A DNA stretch of 64,000 nucleotides from positions 1,364,001-1,428,000 of the forward strand of contig NZ_VIRG01000066.1 of the NCBI RefSeq assembly GCF_008107695.1, in the 5' to 3' direction. A program made the translations under genes and the position numbers. The stretch comes from Stappia sp. BW2. Its GTDB lineage: Bacteria > Pseudomonadota > Alphaproteobacteria > Rhizobiales > Stappiaceae. The notes under the pieces were generated by a model, which had not been told where the DNA came from, made no database searches, and saw nothing but the letters and a program-made list of their open reading frames with translations. Numbering within the stretch: the first letter of the stretch is position 1; each line of letters begins with the position of its first letter. Below are positions 9,270 through 17,150 of this stretch, one piece after another.

Positions 9270-9917
9270 ATGAGCGAAGACCAAAAATATTCCGATGAAG
9301 ACCTTGAAGCTGGCCGGCTGATGTTCTGCCGGCCGTGGGACTTTCTGACCAGCGTCACCGACATGGCCAATCTGCCCGAGGCAGCCGGGGCGGAGATCGC
9401 CTTTGCGGGCCGGTCGAATGTCGGCAAGTCCAGCCTGATCAATGCGCTGACCGGGCGCAAGGATCTGGCTCGCACTTCGGCAACGCCGGGCCGGACGCAG
9501 ATGCTGAACTTCTTCATCGCGCCCGAGACGCCGCTGACAATCGTCGACATGCCCGGGTACGGTTATGCCCAGGCGCCCAAGGAACTGGTGGAAGCCTGGA
9601 CCCAGCTGGTGTTTTCCTACCTGCGCGGACGGCCGAACCTGCGCCGGGTGATCCTTCTGATCGACAGCCGCCACGGCATCAAAAAGAACGATCTCGAAGC
9701 GATGGACCTGCTCGACAAGGCCGCCGTCGTCTATCAGGTGGTTCTGACCAAGGCCGACAAGATCAAGCCGCCGCAACTCGTTCGCCTGATCGAGGAAACC
9801 CAGGCGATCCTGCGCAAGCGTGTGGCCGCCCATCCGGAAATCCTGGCAACGTCTTCGGAAAAAAACCGCGGTGTCGATGAACTGCGGGCAGAGCTGTTTC
9901 TTCTGGCCACTCAATAA
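9270..9917 (+). CDS. engB: Ribosome biogenesis GTPase EngB (YihA/YsxC)
   Basis: A 215-residue essential small GTPase needed for assembly of the 50S subunit. Motifs in order: G1 [10 protein letters not shown] (48-57), G2 region with TSATPGRT, G3 DMPGYG, G4 TKAD, and G5 TSSEK. Length and order are normal for the family. It follows the CatB-like gene by 34 bases and precedes argB by 97 bases; the yidC-engB-argB order is common in Rhizobiales. Confidence 0.96.
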   Translation: MSEDQKYSDEDLEAGRLMFCRPWDFLTSVTDMANLPEAAGAEIAFAGRSNVGKSSLINALTGRKDLARTSATPGRTQMLNFFIAPETPLTIVDMPGYGYAQAPKELVEAWTQLVFSYLRGRPNLRRVILLIDSRHGIKKNDLEAMDLLDKAAVVYQVVLTKADKIKPPQLVRLIEETQAILRKRVAAHPEILATSSEKNRGVDELRAELFLLATQ

Positions 9918-10014
9918 TCCCTGTCTCCTGCGCCGATTGTGAAGCCACTTCAAACCGGCTATAGCAGGGGGCTTTCGCGAGACTTTTTCCAGCCACGGTG
10001 AGTATTTCAGTTCC

Positions 10015-10902
10015 ATGACCACGCCTGACACCGCCACACGCGCCAACATCATTGCCCATGCCCTGCCCTACATGCAGCGTTACGACAACAAGACGGTTGT
10101 CGTGAAATACGGCGGCCATGCCATGGGCGATCCGGAACTCGGCCAGGCCTTTGCGCGCGACATCACGCTGCTGCGCCAGTCCGGGGTCAATCCGGTGGTG
10201 GTTCATGGTGGTGGGCCGCAGATCGGCAAGATGCTGCAGCGGCTGAACATCGTCAGCGAGTTCAAGGGCGGCCTGCGCGTTACCGACAGGGCCACCGTGG
10301 AAGTGGTCGAGATGGTTCTTGCCGGGTCGATCAACAAGGAAATCGTCCAGCTGATCAACGCAGAAGGCGGCCGCGCGGTCGGCCTGTGCGGCAAGGACGG
10401 CAACCTTGTGACGGCCCGCAAGCTGACCCGTACCGTGGTCGATCCCGACAGCAATATCGAGAGCGTTCTGGACCTCGGCTTCGTCGGCGAACCGGACAGG
10501 ATCGATCCAACCGTTCTGAAGCTGGTGCTGAAGGAAGACATCATTCCGGTTGTCGCCCCCGTGGCTCCGGGCGAAGACGGCGAAACCTACAACATCAATG
10601 CCGATACTGCCGCCGGTGCAATTGCGGGGTCTCTCGACGCAAAACGGCTCTTGTTCCTGACGGACGTGCCCGGCGTTCTGGACAAGGACGGCAACCTGAT
10701 CAAGCAGCTGAGCGTTGCCAAGGCGCACGAACTGATTGCCGACGGCACCATTTCCGGCGGCATGATCCCCAAGGTGGAAACCTGTATCGAGGCCCTGGAA
10801 CGCGGTGTTGAAGGCGTGGTCATCCTGAACGGCAAGGTGCCTCATGCGGTGCTGCTGGAACTGTTCACCGACGGTGGCGCAGGGACGTTGATCCGCCCGT
10901 GA
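10015..10902 (+). CDS. argB: Acetylglutamate kinase
   Basis: A 295-residue kinase for the second step of arginine synthesis (N-acetylglutamate to its 5-phosphate). The nucleotide site has VVKYGGHAM and [10 protein letters not shown], the substrate region has [17 protein letters not shown], and [13 protein letters not shown] and [13 protein letters not shown] are typical. The N-terminal helix of about 20 residues is the kind that builds the arginine-sensitive hexamer, suggesting feedback inhibition. The stop overlaps the GTG start of the following HAD gene by 4 bases, so the two are translationally coupled. Confidence 0.96.
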   Translation: MTTPDTATRANIIAHALPYMQRYDNKTVVVKYGGHAMGDPELGQAFARDITLLRQSGVNPVVVHGGGPQIGKMLQRLNIVSEFKGGLRVTDRATVEVVEMVLAGSINKEIVQLINAEGGRAVGLCGKDGNLVTARKLTRTVVDPDSNIESVLDLGFVGEPDRIDPTVLKLVLKEDIIPVVAPVAPGEDGETYNINADTAAGAIAGSLDAKRLLFLTDVPGVLDKDGNLIKQLSVAKAHELIADGTISGGMIPKVETCIEALERGVEGVVILNGKVPHAVLLELFTDGGAGTLIRP

Positions 10903-11642
10903 CCGGAAAGCGCCCCCTGCCCCACGAGGGCCAGCAGGCTCATCGCCGCGATCTGAGGATCTTCAAGGGTGTTGAAGCCTGGGTCTTCGATCTGGACAAC
11001 ACGCTTTATCCGCACGAGAGCGACCTGTTTCCGCAGATCAACGAAAAGATCTCGCGCTATGTGCAGAAGACCCTGAACCTGCCGCCGGACGAGGCAATGG
11101 CACATCAGAAGGAACTCTATCACGAGTTCGGCACAACCTTGCGCGGCCTGATGAGCAATCACGATATCGACCCGGACGACTACCTGCATTTCGTCCACGA
11201 TATCGACTATTCGACCCTGAAACCCGATCCGGAGCTTGCAGCCGCAATCGAGGCCTTGCCGGGACGGAAATTCATCTTCACCAACGGCGACCGCCCGCAT
11301 GCGGAACGCACGGCGGCCGCGCTCGGTATCGCGGATCACTTCGAGGACATCTTCGACATTGTCTCGGCCGATCTTGTGCCCAAGCCCAACAAGGTCACCT
11401 ACGAGCGGTTTCTGACGCATACGGGTGTCGCTCCGGCACGCGCCGCGATGTTCGAAGACCTCGCGAAGAACCTGAATGTGCCGCACGCACTCGGCATGTG
11501 CACGACCCTGATCCTGCCGACAGGCACGCGTGAGGTGTTTCAGGAGACCTGGGACATGGAAGCCGATCCCTATCCGCATGTGGATTTCGTCACCGATGAG
11601 CTGACCGGCTTCCTGAAGGCGGTGCTTGGGGCCATCAGCTAG
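10899..11642 (+). CDS. HAD-family pyrimidine 5'-nucleotidase
   Basis: A 247-residue phosphatase of the haloacid dehalogenase superfamily (SDT1-like pyrimidine 5'-nucleotidase branch). Motif I is FDLDNTLYP with nucleophile Asp31 and general acid Asp33. Motif II is FTNGD, motif III is the Lys in [12 protein letters not shown], and motif IV is FEDLAKNL. The GTG start lies inside the argB stop (GTGA). It belongs to the argB operon by position; the substrate is inferred from family only. Confidence 0.87.
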   Translation: MTGKRPLPHEGQQAHRRDLRIFKGVEAWVFDLDNTLYPHESDLFPQINEKISRYVQKTLNLPPDEAMAHQKELYHEFGTTLRGLMSNHDIDPDDYLHFVHDIDYSTLKPDPELAAAIEALPGRKFIFTNGDRPHAERTAAALGIADHFEDIFDIVSADLVPKPNKVTYERFLTHTGVAPARAAMFEDLAKNLNVPHALGMCTTLILPTGTREVFQETWDMEADPYPHVDFVTDELTGFLKAVLGAIS

Positions 11643-11656
11643 CTTCCGAGAACATT

Positions 11657-11815
11657 CTAGCACGATGCATGGACGCTTGTTTCCATCGCAAAGTTGAATG
11701 TCCGGGCGCTGCTGATGATCATTTCCTTCGCGCTGATGGCGCTGGTGAACGGGCCGGAATGGGAAAGTTCCGCCAAAAGGAACTGACTGATCTCGACAGG
11801 GTCTCCGGGCTTCAT
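11657..11815 (-). CDS. Possible small protein, 52 residues
   Basis: From the ATG at 11815 the minus strand encodes MKPGDPVEISQFLLAELSHS, ending SVHASC. It is divergent from the LysR gene, and its start lies inside an inverted repeat, which is how LysR targets are usually placed. There is no good ribosome binding site, and I recognise no family. It could be a real regulated small gene, the remnant of a lost target gene, or noise. Confidence 0.3.
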   Translation of the reverse strand: MKPGDPVEISQFLLAELSHSGPFTSAISAKEMIISSARTFNFAMETSVHASC

Positions 11816-11823
11816 TATTGAAG
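11810..11823. promoter_or_regulatory. Inverted repeat, possible LysR-regulator operator
   Basis: CTTCA (11810-11814) and TGAAG (11819-11823) form a perfect 5-bp dyad with a TTAT spacer. It is 27 bases before the LysR gene and suits autoregulation. The match is short, so chance is possible. Confidence 0.35.
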
Positions 11824-11849
11824 TATGTTCAACTTTCCGGAGATCGATC

Positions 11850-12713
11850 ATGGCGTCCCTGCGCGCGCTTCATGCCTTTTCCCTGCTGGCCCGCCATGGA
11901 CGCGCTTCGCTTGCGGCGGAAAAGCTCGGCGTTTCGCCGTCCGCCTTGTCCCACCTGATGCGCAAGCTGGAAAACGAGCTCGGGGCGACCCTGGTCAACC
12001 GGGACGGACGCGGTCTCACGCTGACCGAAGAGGGCCAGCGGCTGGCGCTGAGCATGGGCGATGCCTTCGACCGGATAGAAGAAGCGGTCGATAGCTTCCG
12101 ACGGCGCGGGCGCACGGAATTGAGGATCAGCACGGTTTCGACCTTCGCGACCCGCTGGCTGATCCCGCGTCTGCCCGATTTCCAGGCAAACCAGCCGGAT
12201 GTGGAGTTGCTGTTGTCCGCCTCCACACGGATGATCGATCTGGACCGGGAGAACTATGACTGCGCCATAAGACTGGGCACAGGCAACTGGCCGAGTGTCG
12301 AAAGCCACCTCTTGTGGAAGGAACATCTGGCGGTTGCCTTGGCGCCGGCTCTGTTACGCGGCAAGGATGCCGCCGACACCTGCGTCCTGAGCGGTCTCAG
12401 ACTTCTGCACAGCGCCTCGCGCCGCGGCGACTGGTCGCGCTGGCTGGAGGAAAGTGGTCTCAGCCACCCCGACACGAAGTCGGGAACCGTGCTGCAAAGC
12501 CGGGATCTCGCCATACAGGCCGCCATTGCCGGCATGGGCGCGATCGTGATCGACAGGCGCTTCGTCTCCCAGGAACTGGACGCGGGCCACCTGATCATGC
12601 CGGACTGGAACCTGGTTGAACTGGAGACCGGCTACTGGTTTGTCCGCTCGCCTGCCCGCACCCTGACCCGCCCTGTCGCTGCGTTCCGTGACTGGCTGCA
12701 AACCACTGTCTGA
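11850..12713 (+). CDS. LysR-family transcriptional regulator (GcvA-like)
   Basis: A 287-residue regulator. The N-terminal winged helix-turn-helix is intact: residues 4-60, LRALHAFSLLARHGRASLAA, then LGVSPSALSHLMRKLENELG. The effector domain has RISTVSTFATRWLIPRLPDF and, near 195, GTVLQSRDLAIQAAIAGMGA, the pattern of the GcvA/AmpR branch. The target is unknown. The only divergent feature is the weak 52-residue ORF, so either that is its target or the gene regulates elsewhere. Confidence 0.88.
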   Translation: MASLRALHAFSLLARHGRASLAAEKLGVSPSALSHLMRKLENELGATLVNRDGRGLTLTEEGQRLALSMGDAFDRIEEAVDSFRRRGRTELRISTVSTFATRWLIPRLPDFQANQPDVELLLSASTRMIDLDRENYDCAIRLGTGNWPSVESHLLWKEHLAVALAPALLRGKDAADTCVLSGLRLLHSASRRGDWSRWLEESGLSHPDTKSGTVLQSRDLAIQAAIAGMGAIVIDRRFVSQELDAGHLIMPDWNLVELETGYWFVRSPARTLTRPVAAFRDWLQTTV

Positions 12714-12844
12714 AAACCGGAATTTGCAGCCCACGCTTGCCATTCCTTTCAAAAAGTGCCCCATTATTTGCAGAGGCTGCCAGCTATCCCTTCAAGACAA
12801 GGGGCGGGCGCGGCCTTTCAAGAGCATACTTTGGGGGAAGTATT

Positions 12845-13225
12845 ATGCGTAAGGGGCTATTGAGCGCCGTCTTGTTGGCGTTCTCTTTTGTTTATTTTGC
12901 TGCTGCCGCAGCACCGGCATCGGCGGAAACGCTGCTCTGGCGGTTTGAAAGCAAACATCCGAACATTGTCGATGTGGAGCTTTATTCCGACACCCGCCGC
13001 GGGCACGTCTGGCCGGGCAAAAAGAAGATCTACGTGCTCGACGATTTTTCGACCAAGACGATCAACATCTCCTGCCAGCGCGGCGAGAGGGTCTGCTACG
13101 GCGCCTGGGTGCGCAATCGCAGCAATCTTTACTGGGGTGTCGGCTACAAGAACCGCAACCGCTGCTCCAACTGCTGTTACACCTGCAACGGCGGCCAGAC
13201 CCGCGTGATCGTGCTCAATCCGTGA
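12845..13225 (+). CDS. Small secreted Cys-rich protein
   Basis: A 126-residue protein with a clear Sec signal peptide (MRKGLLSAVLLAFSFVYFAA, cleavage near APASA-ET, about residue 28). The mature part, about 98 residues, is basic and has six cysteines, four of them in the C-terminal NRCSNCCYTCNGG cluster, suggesting disulfides. GGGGAAG lies 5 bases before the ATG. It is a single-gene unit closed by a hairpin. I recognise no named domain; the middle (VELYSDTRRGHVWPGKKKIY) resembles small secreted beta-rich proteins of Rhizobiales of unknown function. Confidence 0.8.
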   Translation: MRKGLLSAVLLAFSFVYFAAAAAPASAETLLWRFESKHPNIVDVELYSDTRRGHVWPGKKKIYVLDDFSTKTINISCQRGERVCYGAWVRNRSNLYWGVGYKNRNRCSNCCYTCNGGQTRVIVLNP

Positions 13226-13241
13226 CGCGCGGACGTCGAAA

Positions 13242-13262
13242 CGGCCGGGGAAAACCCGGCCG
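13242..13262 (+). terminator. Hairpin after the secreted-protein gene
   Basis: CGGCCGGG (13242-13249) and CCCGGCCG (13255-13262) form a perfect 8-bp stem with a GAAAA loop. There is no long T run, so it may act as a bidirectional or weak terminator between this gene and the converging pcaF. Confidence 0.6.
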
Positions 13263-13289
13263 CTTCCGCATTTGATGGCAAGGCGGTGA

Positions 13290-14492
13290 TCAGACGCTTT
13301 CCAGAGCGATCGCGATCCCCTGACCAACACCGATGCACATGGTGGCAAGGGCGCGTTTGGCGCCGCGCTGCTGCAGTTCAAGAGCAGCCGTGCCAGCAAT
13401 ACGTGCACCCGACATGCCGAGCGGGTGACCAAGTGCGATGGCACCGCCGTTCGGGTTGACATGGTCCGCATCCAAGGCAATTCCGAGCTGGCGCAGCACT
13501 GCGATGCCCTGGCTTGCGAAGGCTTCATTCAGTTCGACAACGTCGAAATCGGTTGGCTTGATGCCAAGCCGCGCGCACAGCTTCTTGGTTGCCGGTGCCG
13601 GGCCGATGCCCATGACGCGCGGTTCGACGCCTGCTGTGGCACCGCCGGAAATGCGGGCGATTGGCGTCAGTCCGTATTTGCGGGCAGCGGCTTCAGAGGC
13701 AACGATCAGCGCGGCTGCACCATCGTTGACGCCAGACGCGTTGCCTGCGGTCACACTGCCGCCTTCCCGGAAGGGCGCGCGCAGTTTTGCCAAGGCTTCC
13801 AGCGAGGTTGCCCGCGGATGCTCGTCCTTGTCGACGACAACCGGATCACCCTTGCGCTGGGGAATGGTCACCGGCGTGATTTCCTGCGCCAGACGGCCGT
13901 TTTCCTGGGCGGCGGCGGCCTTCTGCTGCGAGCGCAGGGCAAAGGCATCCTGGTCTTCGCGGGAGACGCTATAATCTTCGGCAACGTTTTCGCCGGTCTC
14001 CGGCATGGAATCGATGCCGTATTGCTTTTTCATCAAAGGATTGACGAAGCGCCAGCCGATGGTGGTGTCATAGATCTCGTTCTGACGCGAGAAGGCGGTT
14101 TCCGCCTTGGGCATGACGAATGGCGCACGGGACATGGATTCCACGCCACCGGCAATCGCCAACTCCATTTCACCCGCCTTGATGGCCCGGGCCGCGCTGA
14201 TGACGGCATCCATGCCCGAACCGCACAGGCGGTTCAAGGTGGTGCCGGGTACGGTTTCCGGCAGTCCTGCCAGCAGCAGGCTCATGCGGGCAACGTTGCG
14301 GTTGTCCTCGCCCGCCTGGTTGGCGCAGCCGAAAAAGACTTCCTCAACCGCTGCCCAGTCCATGTTCTGATTCCTCTCCACCAGCGCCTTCAGCGGAATG
14401 GCGCCAAGGTCATCGGCACGGACAGAGGACAGCGCCCCGCCAAAGCGGCCGATGGGCGTACGGATATAGTCGCAAATAAAGGCTTCAGCCAT
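13290..14492 (-). CDS. pcaF: Beta-ketoadipyl-CoA thiolase
   Basis: A 400-residue thiolase for the last step of the beta-ketoadipate pathway: 3-oxoadipyl-CoA plus CoA gives succinyl-CoA and acetyl-CoA. The acylated cysteine is Cys90 in NRLCGSGMDAV, the catalytic His356 lies in GAIALGHPLGMSGAR, and Cys386 in CIGVGQG. The start IRTPIGRFGGALSSVRADDL is typical of PcaF/PaaJ. It follows pcaJ by 1 base, and that context separates it from a general acetyl-CoA acetyltransferase. The ATG at 14492 was chosen because pcaJ ends right before it. Confidence 0.93.
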   Translation of the reverse strand: MAEAFICDYIRTPIGRFGGALSSVRADDLGAIPLKALVERNQNMDWAAVEEVFFGCANQAGEDNRNVARMSLLLAGLPETVPGTTLNRLCGSGMDAVISAARAIKAGEMELAIAGGVESMSRAPFVMPKAETAFSRQNEIYDTTIGWRFVNPLMKKQYGIDSMPETGENVAEDYSVSREDQDAFALRSQQKAAAAQENGRLAQEITPVTIPQRKGDPVVVDKDEHPRATSLEALAKLRAPFREGGSVTAGNASGVNDGAAALIVASEAAARKYGLTPIARISGGATAGVEPRVMGIGPAPATKKLCARLGIKPTDFDVVELNEAFASQGIAVLRQLGIALDADHVNPNGGAIALGHPLGMSGARIAGTAALELQQRGAKRALATMCIGVGQGIAIALESV

Positions 14493-14493
14493 T

Positions 14494-15162
14494 TTACACC
14501 TCGGGAACAACAAGATCGGCCACAGCGCCGGGAACAAGAAGCTCTGCGCCGGTGACCGCCTGAAGATCTTCAAGCGACAGTCCGGGCAGTTTTTCACGCA
14601 GCACGAAGCGGCCGTTCTCGATGTCGATCACCGCAAGGCTGGTATAGACACGGGTCACGCAGCCGACACCGGTGAGCGGCAGAGAGCAGCGCTTGACCAG
14701 CTTCGGCTGTCCTTTTTTCGTGACGTGGTCGGTGATGACGGCAACCCGCTTGGCACCGTGCACAAGATCCATCGCCCCGCCGACCGCCGGAACGCCCTTC
14801 GGGCCGGTCGACCAGTTGGCAAGGTCGCCGTTTTCGGCAACTTCATAAGCGCCCAGGATGGCCACATCCAGATGACTGCCGCGCACCATGGCGAAACTGT
14901 CGGCATGGTGGAAGAAGGCGGCACCGGGTTTCAGCGTGACCGCTTTCTTGCCGGCGTTTATCAGGTCCCAGTCTTCCGAGCCTGCTTCAGGCGCCTGGCC
15001 GAAGCCGAGAAGCCCGTTCTCGGTGTGAAAGATCGCTTCCCGGCCGTCCGGCTGAAACTGGGCGACCTTCTCGGGAAAACCGATGCCAAGGTTCACATAG
15101 GCACCGTCGGCAATATCCTGTGCCGCGCGCCAGGCGATCTGATTGTTTGAAAGTTTTTCCAT
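14494..15162 (-). CDS. pcaJ: 3-oxoadipate CoA-transferase, beta subunit
   Basis: A 222-residue subunit B of a class I CoA transferase that moves CoA from succinyl-CoA to beta-ketoadipate. The catalytic glutamate is Glu48 in HTENGLLGFG; YVNLGIGFPEKV comes before it, and GGAMDLVHGAKRV is conserved further on. It starts 2 bases after the pcaI stop and ends 1 base before pcaF. The open frame upstream belongs to the pcaI region and has no transferase similarity. Confidence 0.93.
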   Translation of the reverse strand: MEKLSNNQIAWRAAQDIADGAYVNLGIGFPEKVAQFQPDGREAIFHTENGLLGFGQAPEAGSEDWDLINAGKKAVTLKPGAAFFHHADSFAMVRGSHLDVAILGAYEVAENGDLANWSTGPKGVPAVGGAMDLVHGAKRVAVITDHVTKKGQPKLVKRCSLPLTGVGCVTRVYTSLAVIDIENGRFVLREKLPGLSLEDLQAVTGAELLVPGAVADLVVPEV

Positions 15163-15163
15163 C

Positions 15164-15895
15164 TCAGGCCTCCAGCGAATAGGCGGCATTGGCGCGATTG
15201 AGGTCTTCTTCCTGCAGCGGATCGGCAACCTCCACGACCTTTTGAACGAAGATCCCCGGCGTGACGACGACTTCGGGATCAATCCCGCCTGCATCGACGA
15301 TCCGACTTGCCTGCACGATGGCTTCCGACGCGGCCATGCACATCAGCGGATTGAAATTCCGGGCCGCCATGCGGTAGGTCAGATTGCCGAAAGTGTCCGC
15401 CGTATCGGCCTTCACCAGAGCCACATCGGCCTTCAGCCAGCGTTCCTGCACATACATGCGGCCGTCGAACTCGGCGACCGGCTTGTCCTTTGCCAGATCC
15501 GTTCCGTAAGAGGACGGCGTGTAGAAGGCGGGAATGCCCGCACCGCCCGCGCGAATCCGTTCCGCCAGCGTGCCCTGGGGCACCAGTTCCAGCTCGATGC
15601 CGCCTGCCAGATACATCTCGGTAAAGACCACCGGGTCGGCAGAGCGCGGGAAGGAGCAGATCAGCTTGTGCACCATGCCCGCCTCGATGAGCGCGGCCAG
15701 GCCCACATGACCGTTGCCGGCATTGTTGTTGATCACCACGAGATCCTTGGGATGCCCCGTCTCGCGATAGCGGTCAATCAGCGCATGGATCAGCTCGATG
15801 GGAGATCCGGAGCCGCCGAAACCGCCGATCATCACCGTCATGCCGTCCTCTATCCCCGCCACGGCGGTGGCAAGGTCGGAAACCGTCTTGTCCAT
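15164..15895 (-). CDS. pcaI: 3-oxoadipate CoA-transferase, alpha subunit
   Basis: A 243-residue subunit A, partner of PcaJ. The CoA-binding signature is MIGGFGGSGSPIELI (about 22-36), followed by LVVINNNAGNG, and the C-terminus has GIFVQKVVEV. Two ATGs stand side by side at 15898 and 15895; GGAG has a normal 6-base spacing only to the second, giving MDKTVSDLATAV. It is the first gene of pcaI-pcaJ-pcaF and is divergent from the IclR regulator. Confidence 0.93.
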   Translation of the reverse strand: MDKTVSDLATAVAGIEDGMTVMIGGFGGSGSPIELIHALIDRYRETGHPKDLVVINNNAGNGHVGLAALIEAGMVHKLICSFPRSADPVVFTEMYLAGGIELELVPQGTLAERIRAGGAGIPAFYTPSSYGTDLAKDKPVAEFDGRMYVQERWLKADVALVKADTADTFGNLTYRMAARNFNPLMCMAASEAIVQASRIVDAGGIDPEVVVTPGIFVQKVVEVADPLQEEDLNRANAAYSLEA

Positions 15896-16033
15896 CATTG
15901 TCTCCTTCTCGGGCATCGCCCGAAGCCGCGGCATTCGCATGAGAGCAGGATGTCTCCAAACCTCAGGGCCGGTCCGCTTGCGGGCTGTACAGTGCCAAGG
16001 AGATAGCGACGGCAGGTGTCTTTCGTCCAATTG

Positions 16034-16074
16034 ATTTGTGCGATATACTGTATTTGTTTACATATCGCACAAAT
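16034..16074. promoter_or_regulatory. Operator: perfect 13-bp inverted repeat between pcaI and the IclR gene
   Basis: ATTTGTGCGATAT (16034-16046) and ATATCGCACAAAT (16062-16074) are exact reverse complements with a 15-base AT-rich spacer. The pair lies in the divergent region, 24 bases before the regulator's ATG. An IclR-type dimer of dimers very probably binds here and controls both directions. The dyad itself is seen; the binding protein is inferred from position. Confidence 0.8.
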
Positions 16075-16097
16075 TAACATCATATGAGACGACACAC

Positions 16098-16856
16098 ATG
16101 ATTGCTGAACGGGATATCATGGGCGGCCTGGCCAAGGGGTTGCAGGTTATCGAGACCTTTACCGCCGACCGGCCCCGTCAATCGATCACCGAGGTCGCGA
16201 ACGCGTCCGGTCTCGACCGGGCGACCTCCCGTCGGTGCCTGTTGACCTTGGCGCATCTTGGATATGCAAACTGGGACGGCAAGTTCTTCACCCTGACGCC
16301 GCAGGTGTTGCGGCTGGGGACGGCCTGCCTTGCCACCATGCCCTTGCCCCGTGTTGTGCAGCCGTTGCTGGACCGCCTGTCGGAACAGATCGGCGAAAGC
16401 TCGTCGGTGTCGATCCTTGATGGAGACGAAATCGTCTATGTGGCGCGCGCGGCCCGAACGAAAGTGATGTCGATTGCGCTGATGCCGGGCTCGCGGTTGC
16501 CGGCCCATTGCTCCTCCATGGGCCGCATCCTGCTGGCCGCCTTGCCGGAAAGCGAAGCCCGCGCCCGGTTGGAGGCCATGGCCCTGACGGCCATGACACC
16601 GAAGACCCTCACAAACGTGGACGCCATTCTGGCCGAACTCACCAGCATCCGCAGCCAGGGCTTTGCCATGATCGATCAGGAGGTGGAACCCGGACTGTGC
16701 TCCATCGCGGTACCGGTTCGAAATTCCCACGGCCACACGATTGCCGCGCTCAATGTCGGGTATGCCAGCACGTCCGCCGGGCCGGAAACGGCAAAAGCGG
16801 AGTTCCTGCCCGCCCTCCTCAAGATCCAGTCGGAATTGCGCCCGCTGCTGACGTGA
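16098..16856 (+). CDS. IclR-family regulator of the beta-ketoadipate genes (PcaR/PcaU type)
   Basis: A 252-residue regulator. The N-terminal winged HTH (about 10-70) includes KGLQVIETFTADRPRQSITE and ASGLDRATSRRCLLTLAHLG. The C-terminal IclR effector domain has SSVSILDGDEIVYVARA, LPAHCSSMGRILLA and the ligand-site pattern EVEPGLCSIAVPV. It is divergent from pcaIJF and next to the 13-bp dyad, so it probably responds to beta-ketoadipate or protocatechuate. The ATG at 16098 gives MIAERDIMGGLAKG; an earlier in-frame ATG at 16038 lies inside the operator. Confidence 0.88.
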   Translation: MIAERDIMGGLAKGLQVIETFTADRPRQSITEVANASGLDRATSRRCLLTLAHLGYANWDGKFFTLTPQVLRLGTACLATMPLPRVVQPLLDRLSEQIGESSSVSILDGDEIVYVARAARTKVMSIALMPGSRLPAHCSSMGRILLAALPESEARARLEAMALTAMTPKTLTNVDAILAELTSIRSQGFAMIDQEVEPGLCSIAVPVRNSHGHTIAALNVGYASTSAGPETAKAEFLPALLKIQSELRPLLT

Positions 16857-16921
16857 GTTTTTTTGGTGGGGGGCGTGAGGATCGTGGCGTCGGCGAAATG
16901 CCCCCTCTGGGTCTGCTCCCT

Positions 16922-17069
16922 CCCCTCTCCTTCGTCATCCCGGCCAAGCAGCGCGCGAGCCGGGATCGGGGAGCCACAGACAATGCCGGCATGTCCTTTG
17001 AACGAAAGACCTAGGCTCCCCGATCCCGGATCTTCGCTACGCTTCGTCCGGGATGACGATGGAGAGGGG
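16922..17069. repeat. Long nested palindromic repeat (RPE/REP-like)
   Basis: An outer arm at 16922-16942 (CCCCTCTCC, GTCATCCCGG) pairs with 17048-17069 with one mismatch. An inner arm, GGGATCGGGGAGCC (16962-16975), pairs with GGCTCCCCGATCCC (17014-17027). Together they can form a long cruciform of about 148 bp. Such elements beginning GTCATCCCGG are scattered in Rhizobiales genomes. It fills most of the 16857-17150 gap between two converging genes, where it may also stop transcription. Confidence 0.75.
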
Positions 17070-17150
17070 AACGTGGAAAAGGGGCGGCCGGTGTCTGTCG
17101 GCAGCCCCTGTTGATCGCAGCTCGTAGTCCCATGGTCACGTCGCACCCGC

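Noticed and set aside
9763-10845. 360-residue open frame opposite argB
   Set aside because: Fully antisense to argB, which is certain; many such frames occur along this window.
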